Made by a program: the position numbers and the translations under genes
Notes under the pieces: generated by a model
What the model saw: only the letters and a program-made list of their open reading frames with translations
Database searches by the model: none
Told to the model about the DNA's origin: nothing
Assembly (NCBI GenBank): GCA_016213945.1
Contig: JACQZF010000074.1
Location: 1 to 37,606, forward strand
Length of the DNA: 37,606 nucleotides
Source: Nitrospirota bacterium
Lineage (GTDB): Bacteria > Nitrospirota > Thermodesulfovibrionia > UBA6902
Direction of reading: 5' to 3'
Part shown: positions 1-9,900 of the stretch, in pieces
How positions within the stretch are numbered: the stretch's first letter is position 1
How the letters are laid out: every line of letters begins with the position of its first letter

Positions 1-3000
1 AGGACTCTTGTGTTTTATGATGTTGACGCGCCGGAAAGTTCGGTTCTTTACCGTATCCATTCAATACGCATGATCGGGGCGATTGTTGCTGATGAGCCGC
101 CAAATGTGATTGATACAATATTCCAGATGGCTTCGGGATTTGTGCCGCTTAATTTCGCAACACCGGGAGGCACTACGGTAATGGGTGGAGACACTCTGAA
201 GATGCTGCTGGATCCTGCTGCGAAAATATTTCAGGGAATAAAGATACAGAAGAGTGAATTCTCTGATGTCCAGCCGATATTTGTAAGCCTTAGGGAACGT
301 CCGCCTTCGCCTCCGGCGAACCTTGCGGTAGACCCGCACAAAGGCATTACATACATGAGTATTCCCGCGCTTAGCAGGATTTTCAAAGTCAATGACGGAG
401 ACATATCTGATTTCGCAAATGCAGGTTTCAAGGCGCCGTACCAGATCGGCCTCGGCATTGACGGCGTGGGAAATCTTTATACGGACAATGCGGCATCCGA
501 CATGCAGTTCGGCGGCCGTGTGTTCAAGTTCGACGGCAATACCACTGCAAGATCCTTCATCGGCACAACTAATTATTACAGCTTTATGCTTCAGTACGCG
601 AAGGCTGCCATGGTACAGGCAGTCACTATAGGGCCGAGTATATACGGAGAGGCGCTTTACGTAGCTGACGGGTTGAGTAATCGCATCAATCAACTCCGCC
701 TGCCGGCGTCACTGCCTCAAGGCATGGACCTCTCACGCAACGTATCACAGCCGTATGCTGAATCATCACTGTTCAACTTTGGCCCCAATACAGCTATGGC
801 TTTCCGTGGAGACGGAACAATGCTTGTCACAAACGGGAATAATCTTCTACTCATTCCCGCTGGAGGGGGAAGGGTCGATCCATTATTTAACGATACGAAC
901 GCTCAAAGCCCGTATCAGCAGTTAAGCGGTGTGACTGTAGACAGGATGGGTAATGTGTATGTATCCGACTCACAGCTCGGCACTGTCACAATGCTTCCGA
1001 TTAATGCCCAGCTTCCAAACATCGGGCTTATGGGTTATGACGATGCAGGGAAAAAGAAACTCACCTTTGTGCGCGGCCTCAACAGGCCCAGTCAGATACA
1101 GCTTGCACCTGATGCAAGAGGCCTTGTATTTTTTGACGCAAACGGACTGCATAAGATCGGCTTCGGCATGTCAGGACAGATAACAGGCGCAGACGGCAGC
1201 CCCCTTGCAGGCGCGAAGGTCATGACGAACGACCGGGAGACCACGCTGATATCAGTTACCGACGGCGATGGTGTGTACGTCATGCCCGGCCTTATTGAAA
1301 AGGCGAACAACGTGGTTGAAATAAGCATCCGTTACAACAACGAGACGCAGACCCAGCGGGTTGTACTCGATCCGATCCAGCATAATATGGTCGATTTCGT
1401 TTTTAATCCTCCACCACCACCAGATGGAAATGAGGATATAGAATTATCACCTGCGCCAGTTCCTGCGCCGCCGGTGGAGATCGATGTTAAGTCCGGCGAC
1501 ACGGTTATCCTGGACACGCAGGTCAGCCTGTCAAAGGTAATGCCGAATCAAAACCCGCCGCCTGCAGAAGATATAATTACACGGGCGCACATACTCAGTC
1601 CCGGCAATGACATGCCGGTGACGGACAGCACGGTCAGCATTCGCGGTTTCGTCAATGACCTCTCCATTACAGAAGGGACGTTGATAGTCAACGGAGTGGA
1701 GCAGGAGATCAGTATTACCAACGGCGAATTCAATGCGCCTGCCCAGCTTCAGGAAGGCGGAAACGATATTGTTGTAAGGGTACCCGAAGGCGGGGTAAAG
1801 GGAGAATTCGTAAAAGGAACAGACCGTAATTTGGTAATTGTAACAAATGAGATTAACGAAATTGGTGTCACCTTTGGCGATGCCCTTGCTGCCCCGGCGT
1901 TTTTTACAGGCGGTGCGATCGATCCGCTCATTGATAAATTAGCGGAAAAAGCCGCGCCTCAGGCAGGGGAGATCCGAACCGGATATCAGTCTGTGCGGGA
2001 CCAGGCATCATCGGTTTTGACTCCGCTATTAGAAGGCAGACTGCCGGAACAAGGAGCTGTTGATTTACTAAGAAGCAGTACAGATGCCCTTGCAGCCAAA
2101 GCAAACACTATTTCAGGGGGAGGGGGTACAGGAAACTTCATTAAAGGATTTATAAACTCCAAGCAGTTGAATGCGCTTGGAATAGATACAATGTTACAGA
2201 CGATTGGCGGGAAAATCGGAGCTGCCGCAGACGGTATTGGGATAAGGGAAGGCGAGCTTATTCAACAACTCCAGAGTCTCATGCAGGCTGCTCCCGCAAG
2301 CCCCGCGCGTGATCAGGTCGAGCAGGCTGCAAATTCATACATGGGCTCATTACAGCCTGGGAAATTGGCGCTTGGCGCAATGGGGCTCCCTTCAAACAGC
2401 CAAATGCTTCAAAATATGGTGTCACAGGAGACGCTGAACGATGCAATAGGACAGCTTATGGGTTCGTTAAATGATTCGGAAAAAGGGTTACTGCAAAATT
2501 TCAAGGCTGCCAGCGAAGCAACCACAGCATTTCTCAGAGAGTCAACTGATGAGGCGGCAGCGGATGTTGGAGGGGCAGCAGCAATAGTCAGTTCATTGGC
2601 CGGTAAGCCAATGGATTCTTTATATTCAGATCTTGCTGCAAAGGCGCAGGTAACTCTTCCGGCAGAATTTACCGCTCAGGTGGGAGATACGAGGTCGCAG
2701 GCTGCTACGGTGTCTTCATTTTATTTTGGAGGTCAATTGCCGTCAAAAGATCTTCTTGATGGCCTTGGGCTAAGCACTCAGGCGGTAGAGACAGGTGCAA
2801 GGACTTTGCTTGGACAGGTTGAGCAGATCAGTTCAATGACAAGAAATATGATGATCGGCGCTGCGGCAAAGCAAAATGAGATCGGCTCACAGGCGCCATT
2901 GTCTTTATCCGTTGCCGCCGCAAGGTTAGGCTTGGGCATGGATACAATACAGGAGGCATTAAATACGGCAGGCGATATGCTTGGTAAAGTACAAAACCTT

Positions 3001-3810
3001 CCGAAAGGCAGAGTGCCCGCGCCGTTCGGGCCGTTATCGACTCAACTCACAGCGGGATTGCAGGGTATGGCGGACAAGCTGGGTCTGCAGCAGTTACCAC
3101 TTGAAGGTACAGAAGAAATGTCGGATCTAAGCAGGAACATTAAGAATCTGTTCAAAGTGAACAGCGCAACACTGACAGTTCCAAGGGCCGCTACTCAGGA
3201 GGCGGCAACTGAGCATATGGAAAATACCGGGATTGATCTCACTATCGCAGGGCGGGTAAAAGACCGCGATACGAACCTTCCTGTAGCAGGTTTCAAAATG
3301 AAAGTGCCGGGGACTGACTTCGAGACATCAACGGACGCAGACGGGGTTTATCAAATGCAGGTCAAGCTGAGCAAGCTTCAGGATTGTATGAATATACTTA
3401 ACAATATAATGAAACAGCAGCATGATATGATGAAGTCGGTGATCAACAATCTGCGCGCTGCAAATGACATCTTTGACCTCTCAAGGATGTACGCCCAGTT
3501 AGGCGGAGGCGGAGGTGTAGTTTTTGACGATCAGGGGATGTCGTCTTTCATATTGTCATCTATCAATCTGCAGGAGATGCTGCCAAACTGCTCTTCAAAC
3601 GGAGACGGTATAAAAGATCTAAGCAGGAGACTCGAAGAATTATCTACCGCTGCTTACTCAAGAGTCGAAGCAGGAGACGAGATGACCGCAGAAGAGAAAC
3701 TGGAAATGCAGAGCAAGCTTGACGAGATGCAGCAGTTGTTTCAGACTTTAAGCTCGATAATGAAATCAGAGCATGATACTTCTATGAATATAATTATGAA
3801 TTTGAAATAG
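1..3810 (+). CDS. Large surface-type protein with NHL-like propeller and helical C-terminus (5' partial)
   Basis: The reading frame is open to the left edge, so the first usable GTG at 10 is probably internal and the N-terminus is missing. The first ~380 residues hold NHL-like repeats of the type 'GVTVDRMGNVYVSDS', suggesting a beta-propeller. A carboxypeptidase-regulatory-like fold follows (about 385-450, 'ITGADGSPLAGAKV'), then a Pro-rich linker and an Ig-like segment (about 510-600). From about 620 to 1050 the protein is Ala/Gln/Leu-rich and probably helical. A second regulatory-like fold starts near 1073 ('IAGRVKDRDTNLPVAGFKM') and is followed by a Met-rich coiled-coil-like tail. No C-terminal anchor is visible. 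It precedes the giant surface protein on the same strand. Function is unknown; a cell-surface or secreted role is inferred from the domain types. Confidence 0.75.
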   Translation, partial: RTLVFYDVDAPESSVLYRIHSIRMIGAIVADEPPNVIDTIFQMASGFVPLNFATPGGTTVMGGDTLKMLLDPAAKIFQGIKIQKSEFSDVQPIFVSLRERPPSPPANLAVDPHKGITYMSIPALSRIFKVNDGDISDFANAGFKAPYQIGLGIDGVGNLYTDNAASDMQFGGRVFKFDGNTTARSFIGTTNYYSFMLQYAKAAMVQAVTIGPSIYGEALYVADGLSNRINQLRLPASLPQGMDLSRNVSQPYAESSLFNFGPNTAMAFRGDGTMLVTNGNNLLLIPAGGGRVDPLFNDTNAQSPYQQLSGVTVDRMGNVYVSDSQLGTVTMLPINAQLPNIGLMGYDDAGKKKLTFVRGLNRPSQIQLAPDARGLVFFDANGLHKIGFGMSGQITGADGSPLAGAKVMTNDRETTLISVTDGDGVYVMPGLIEKANNVVEISIRYNNETQTQRVVLDPIQHNMVDFVFNPPPPPDGNEDIELSPAPVPAPPVEIDVKSGDTVILDTQVSLSKVMPNQNPPPAEDIITRAHILSPGNDMPVTDSTVSIRGFVNDLSITEGTLIVNGVEQEISITNGEFNAPAQLQEGGNDIVVRVPEGGVKGEFVKGTDRNLVIVTNEINEIGVTFGDALAAPAFFTGGAIDPLIDKLAEKAAPQAGEIRTGYQSVRDQASSVLTPLLEGRLPEQGAVDLLRSSTDALAAKANTISGGGGTGNFIKGFINSKQLNALGIDTMLQTIGGKIGAAADGIGIREGELIQQLQSLMQAAPASPARDQVEQAANSYMGSLQPGKLALGAMGLPSNSQMLQNMVSQETLNDAIGQLMGSLNDSEKGLLQNFKAASEATTAFLRESTDEAAADVGGAAAIVSSLAGKPMDSLYSDLAAKAQVTLPAEFTAQVGDTRSQAATVSSFYFGGQLPSKDLLDGLGLSTQAVETGARTLLGQVEQISSMTRNMMIGAAAKQNEIGSQAPLSLSVAAARLGLGMDTIQEALNTAGDMLGKVQNLPKGRVPAPFGPLSTQLTAGLQGMADKLGLQQLPLEGTEEMSDLSRNIKNLFKVNSATLTVPRAATQEAATEHMENTGIDLTIAGRVKDRDTNLPVAGFKMKVPGTDFETSTDADGVYQMQVKLSKLQDCMNILNNIMKQQHDMMKSVINNLRAANDIFDLSRMYAQLGGGGGVVFDDQGMSSFILSSINLQEMLPNCSSNGDGIKDLSRRLEELSTAAYSRVEAGDEMTAEEKLEMQSKLDEMQQLFQTLSSIMKSEHDTSMNIIMNLK

Positions 3811-3824
3811 AGGAGAAATAAGTT

Positions 3825-3892
3825 GTCATTACCGCAAGCAAAGCGCGTCGGTAATCCTTCTTGCGGTAAGATTCCGGACAAGCCGGAATGAC
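3825..3892. repeat. Dispersed palindromic repeat (GTCATT...AATGAC family)
   Basis: This is a composite of two hairpins between the two large surface-protein genes. One pairs CCGCAAG with CTTGCGG; the other pairs ATTCCGG with CCGGAAT. The ends GTCATT and AATGAC are shared with copies at 13934, 16131, 17981, 18477, 20826 and 31968. It could act as a transcription attenuator between the genes, but no T-tract follows. Confidence 0.7.
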
Positions 3893-3933
3893 GCACTAAC
3901 GGAGTATGTAAGAAAGAGTAAGTAAGTTTATTT

Positions 3934-6900
3934 ATGAATAGATATATAAAACATATTGAAAAACGAAATGGACGAAACAGCTTTGTCCTGCTGAGCTTAC
4001 TACTGTTGTCATTCGTGTTGTTATGTAATGGCATTGCCTCTGCCGCCACCACCGTCACTGTCACGGGACCTAACGGCAAGGCGAGCCAGACGCTACCTGA
4101 TGCAGGCGGTTCTTTTGATCTGAATATCCCTCTGAGCAAGAACGCGGTCAACAAGCTGACTGTAACTGCTGAAGACCAGCACGGACAGAAGGCATCAAGG
4201 GAACTTGTGATCACTCAGGTCTCGCTTGATTCGATTGTTGTTTCAAGAGTCACCTCTGAGCGGCTTTCAACAGAGCAGGTGAAACAGCTTGTCGCTGAAG
4301 GTGTTATCAATCTCGATAACCCGGAAAATTTCAATGTCTCGCAATTCGACATAGTGCTGACCATCGCGGGCAATCCTGTTCCGATCAGCGTGCCGATAGC
4401 CATGCCTGTCGGTGAGGAACAGGTCGGGTGGGAAGTCTACAAAATGCCGAAAGGCGATGATTCTGGCGGAGCGCCCCATGCGCCGCCTGATGTGCCGGAA
4501 ATTATTGTCTTTGAAAAGTCGATACCCGGACCGCCGGGAGAGCCGCCCATTTCCATACCGGGAGTGATAATTATTGAGGGCCGGATAAAGAGCCTCAAGG
4601 AGTTTTACAATGTGCGGCTCCTGCTCATGAACACGTCGGGGATTTTCACATTGCAGAATGTAATTTCCAGTATTGAATTTCCTGACGGCGGGCTGTCAAA
4701 GATACTGCCTGCTGACGGCATTGTATCTTTTAACGACATACTCCCCGGCGACGGCGGACTGCCGGGGCAGGTAGAGAAAGAATTCATCATCCGGGGAGAC
4801 GAGATCGGCAATCGCAGGGTGAAGGTGAATTTCGGGGGAAATGTAGCAGGCCCCGGCATTCCAGAAGACGCGCCGATCCCATTTAACGGCAGCGCATATA
4901 CAGAGGTGGAGGTCAAAGGGCCGCCGACCTTTAAGGTGCAGGTCATTCACCCGGATGAGGTAATCAAGGATGTGCCTTACGAGTTGAAGGTCGATATCCA
5001 GAACACAGGAGATATTGCCGCCCTGTACGCGAGCCTTGAGCTTGATGTTGGCGGTGCGGGAAGGCTTGTAAAATGCAGCAGTGACGCGACAGGCAATCCG
5101 GTATGTGAAGAGATCGAGGGCTCTGACATAAGGAGCTTCGGCGACATACTGCCCGGACAGACCGTGAGCGAGGTGTTTACTATCAAACCTCTGATGAGCG
5201 GCAACATCTCATCCTGCATGGCAGTGGCAGACCAGAATATTTCGCTTCAGGTGCTTGTGGGCAGCATCGGGTGCCTCGTGGGACAGTTCCCCCCGCTGAG
5301 GGGAGTGCCTGATGGCATTCCGACTGTTACGGTGCTTCCTCTGCCGAACATGACCGGTCTGAGCATTGACACGCCTGTGACAGCGTTCTTCAGCGAGGAG
5401 ATGGAAACTTCCACTATCAATGCTGGTTCTTTCAAGGTCTTTGACAAGGGAAATAATTTAATCCCTTCGCAGATCTGGTTTGAAAAAATCAACAACAAGA
5501 CAGTTGCGATATGGCAGGTCAACAACGGCGGAACGAACCGGCTGTCACCAAGTACTGAATACACCATTTTTCTTTCTAAAGATATTAAAGACAAGGACGG
5601 CAACAGCATCTTCAATGAATGGACCAGCCGCTTTACAACAACGGGAACGGGCGTTGATGATACTACTCCGCCTGTGATTACACTTTCTGTGGAGTTCCCT
5701 GTGAATCCCAACTTTGTATTGCCCGGACAGATCATCAAGGTCAATGCATATACTGCTGACCAGGGCAGCGGGGTGTCACGCATAGAAGCACGGCTAAAGG
5801 ACCTTGATATACCTGGTTCACTTTATACATTGATAGACCAGAAATCGCTTTTCCAGGGCGACAAGCCGCCGTATATTTTCTCCATAAATTCTGCAAACCT
5901 TATTCCGGGACATACCTATCAGTTTCAGGGGACCGCATATGATGGCATGGGCAATGCGCAGGATGCGACCATCTCGCTTGTCATCGGAGCCGCGGCCGAC
6001 CCTCCGACCATTACTCTGCCGGATGATCCTGCGCTGCCGGTACTGCAGGGAATTTCTGTTTCATTGACCCCGCAGGTAACCGGCGGAATAAGTGAAGTGC
6101 GTTATTATCTTGATGGAAGCGTGACTCCGTATAAGACCGTGAATCTCTCGCCGTTTCAGGCCTCGGTGTCAACTCTTAAACTCGCTCTTGGAGCGCATTC
6201 TGTCCGCGCGGTCGCGCAGGACGGGCTCGGTCAGACAGGCGAGGATACGTATGGTTTTATCCTTGCTGAAAACATAAACATGCCCGTCATTAATTTCGGC
6301 GGCCTCGCTGACGGCACTCAGATCATAACAGGCGATTCCCTGCTGGTCAAAGGAGGCGCAGAGGACCCGACCGGTATTCAGTCCATGAATTATTATGTCG
6401 ACTCAACCGGCGGAGCTCCAGTCTATTCGGGGACAGCGCCTATTATGCTAAACACAACAGGCATAAGCATCGGCGCGCATAAGATATACATTCTCGCGAC
6501 TAACAATCTCGGCGTCTCAAATGATATTAACAATCCGGATTCATATCTCGAATTTTCCATAGTGGAGCCGCCGCCTGGTCTGCCTCCTGACGCGCCTGCA
6601 ATTACATCGGTATCTTACCCGGAAAACGGGACGGTGACCTTACAAGGTATGACAGTTGCCAGCGCTAAGGTCAATATCACTAATAAAAACAACGGGCTCC
6701 TCATCAGCATCAATGCAGACGGCTCCGGTAATTTCTCCGGAAAGATCGACGCCTCTGTTGGAGATGTGCTCAGCGTTGTCGCTTATGATCTCAGCACCTC
6801 TAAGGACCCGAGCGCAGCTACTGAAGTAACTGTAATGGCTCCGCCAGTGCTTCTGTCCATTGATGCATCCCCGGCAGTCATGAATTTCAACGCGGCAAAT

Positions 6901-9900
6901 CAGTATCAGGATATAACCGTGACCGGCCACTATGATAACGGCTCGACAGCGAACCTGACTTCCAAGGCTATGTTCTCATCAAACAAGCCATACTCTGCTT
7001 CAGTAAGTTCATCAGGCAGAGTCGTGGCACAGGCCCATGATGACAATCCTGTAATAGTCACCGCTGATGTAAGCGGACATACTGCGCAGGTATCTGTTAC
7101 CGTAACTATTATTACTCTGACGAGTATTTCAGTTGATCCGGCAAATATAGATCTCACCTTCATTGGACAGACGCAGCAGCTTTCCGTGACAGGCCATTAC
7201 AGCAACGGAACAGCACAGCCGTTAAACAGCGGCATCACATATGTCACCGGTGATCCGAATGTAGTAACCGTGAATTCATCCGGATTGGTTACCGCAAAAG
7301 GCGACGGCTCGGCGCAGATAAGCGTATATCTTTCAGGCATCGCTTCATTCGCAGTCAATGTGAATGTGAATACTGCAAATGATACCTCGCCAACAGCAGT
7401 AATATTGAGCCCGGCAAACGGGACAGTCACCGAACGCGGTAATGCTGTTTCGGTAACGGTCAGGGCACAGGATGTGATCGGCGGAGTGACAAAGGTACAT
7501 CTGAATGTCACAGGCGAGACGACTTATTCGGAGATAAAGCAGATATCCCCTGCTTTACTTGATACAACTCAGGCCGTTACATTTACCATATCAGATCAGG
7601 CTGCCATTGGAGGCACTATCTTAATAAATGCATGGGCAGAGGACACAGGCGGGAATACTTCCGTAATTTCATCGGTCACTTTAATTATTGCAGACAGTAC
7701 AGCTCCTTCGGTAACTATCACTGCGCCAGCGAATCAGGCGTTGTTCAATTACGGTGATACGGTCAATATTTCGGTTTCAGCAACTGATGCCGTTGGAGTG
7801 ACGCAGATAAGATATGAGACAACCGGCGCGTTGACCTTATCAGGTTCGCAGGCTATTTCGCCTTCATCGCAATCAGCAGGCGCGGATTTCAGTTTTGTAA
7901 TCCCGTTCGGGGTTGTTAATCCCGATCTGACGATCAGGGCATACGCAATGGATGCGGCCGGAAATGAGCGGGCGGCATTCCCTGTTGATATTATCATCAC
8001 AAGTGCAGACATCACTCCGCCTGAGACAGTTGTGACTGCAGTTGCCGATCCGGGGGCAAGTGCATCAACAACAGTGACCTATCAGGTTACATCAGGACTT
8101 GCTGACCTCGACCATGTGGAACTCTATTTCCGCAGGAACGGCCTCGGCACATTTAACAGATATACCAATGCGGACGCCGGAAATCCTGAAGGCAAATACT
8201 TCCCGCAGAACGGTGACACAGGAACGTTAGTTTTCGATTCAACAAAGATGGGCGGCGACAGCAGTCTCGAATTTTACTCGATCGGAGTTGATAAGGCCGG
8301 CAATCGTGAAGTGGTTCCGGCTGTCGCAGATAAGACAGCAGTCTTCAACGCCGGGACAGTCTGGACAATAATAAACGCTCCGACAGTTCTCGGCGATGGC
8401 GATGCAACATTGGACAACAAGAATCTGCGGATCACCGGCGCAACTATTACAGTTAACGGAACTCACAGCTTTAAAAATATTGAATTGCTGAGCGGCTCAG
8501 TGCTTACGCATTCAGATACAACCACGTCACTGGAATTCAATCTTAATCTGTCTGCATGGACATTGACCATTGACAGTACAAGCGCGGTCAATGTTGACGG
8601 TAGAGGCTATACAGGAGGAAGCGGCTGGCATGAATATGGGCGTACTGTCGGGAATGTTTATGGTTCGCAGGATGGAGCTGGCGGAAGTTACGGTGGGTTA
8701 GGCGGAGGATACAACGGGCATGTTCCAAATAATGTTTACGGCTTCCTGACCGATCCTCAGGAACTCGGCAGCGGCGGCGGCAACTGGAGCGGGAATATCG
8801 GCGGCGACGGAGGAGGCCTGATAAAGCTGAACACAATAAATATAGTCTCTGACGGACTGATCCAGAGCAACGGCGGAGAGAGCCAGGGGTCCGCGGCAGG
8901 CGATGGCTCAGGCGGTGGTATCAATATCAATACTCAGACAATTTCAGGCAGCGGAGGGATAAATGCTAACGGCGGCGGCAATGGAAATGGTGTCGGAGGA
9001 GGCGGTGGTAGAATAGCGATCAGTAATCTTGATATGTCAACCATGAATCAGTCTAATGTAAAAGCGCTTGGAGGCTTTGGCTATTATGGAAACGGTGCGA
9101 ACGGAACGGTTGTTTTCATTCAATCAAATAAGGCTGAACTCGTACTTACCGGGCAGGGCCCGTCATCACCGTGGATTGATCTCACTATACCTCCGGGATA
9201 TGTATTTGACTCGGTCACCTTCCGCGACAACGCGCGGGTCATAGCGCATGACCCGTTCACAGTAACGGGGAAGGTATTGGTCACCGGCAATTCAATACTT
9301 ACACAGAACACCGGAAATGAGAACGGCCTTGTGATAAATGCAAAGGTTGTTCAGGTCGATGCCGGCAGTTCAATTGACGTTACAGGTAAAGGATACGCCG
9401 GCGGAACAGGCTGGCATGAATCGGGAAGGACACTGGGGAATGTTTACGGTGCACTTGACGGGGCCGGCGGCAGTTACGGAGGCATTGGCTCAGGCTATCA
9501 GGGACACGCAAGCGGCCCGATATATGGCGATCCAAAGAACCCCGTATATCTCGGCAGCGGCGGCGGCAACTGGAGCGGTAATGCTGGAGGCAATGGCGGA
9601 GGAAGAATTACCATCAATGCTTCACAGGCTTTGATCGTAAATGGTACCGTCAGTTCAAACGGCGGTGAGAGTCAGGGTTCTGCAGCAGGCGACGGCTCAG
9701 GCGGTTCTGTGCTGATTCATACGTCAAAACTTTCAGGGACCGGTTTGATAACAGCAAACGGCGGCGGTAACGGAAACGGTGTCGGCGGCGGAGGTGGAAG
9801 GGTAGCTGTTTACTGCGATTACTTTGATGCAGTCAGTAACCTGAACAATCTTTACAATATAACTGCATTCGGCATGGCCGGATATTATGATACGAGACAG

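Noticed and set aside
61-693. 210-residue minus-strand open frame
   Set aside because: It lies wholly antisense to the first surface protein, has no recognisable motif and has a composition unlike a real protein.
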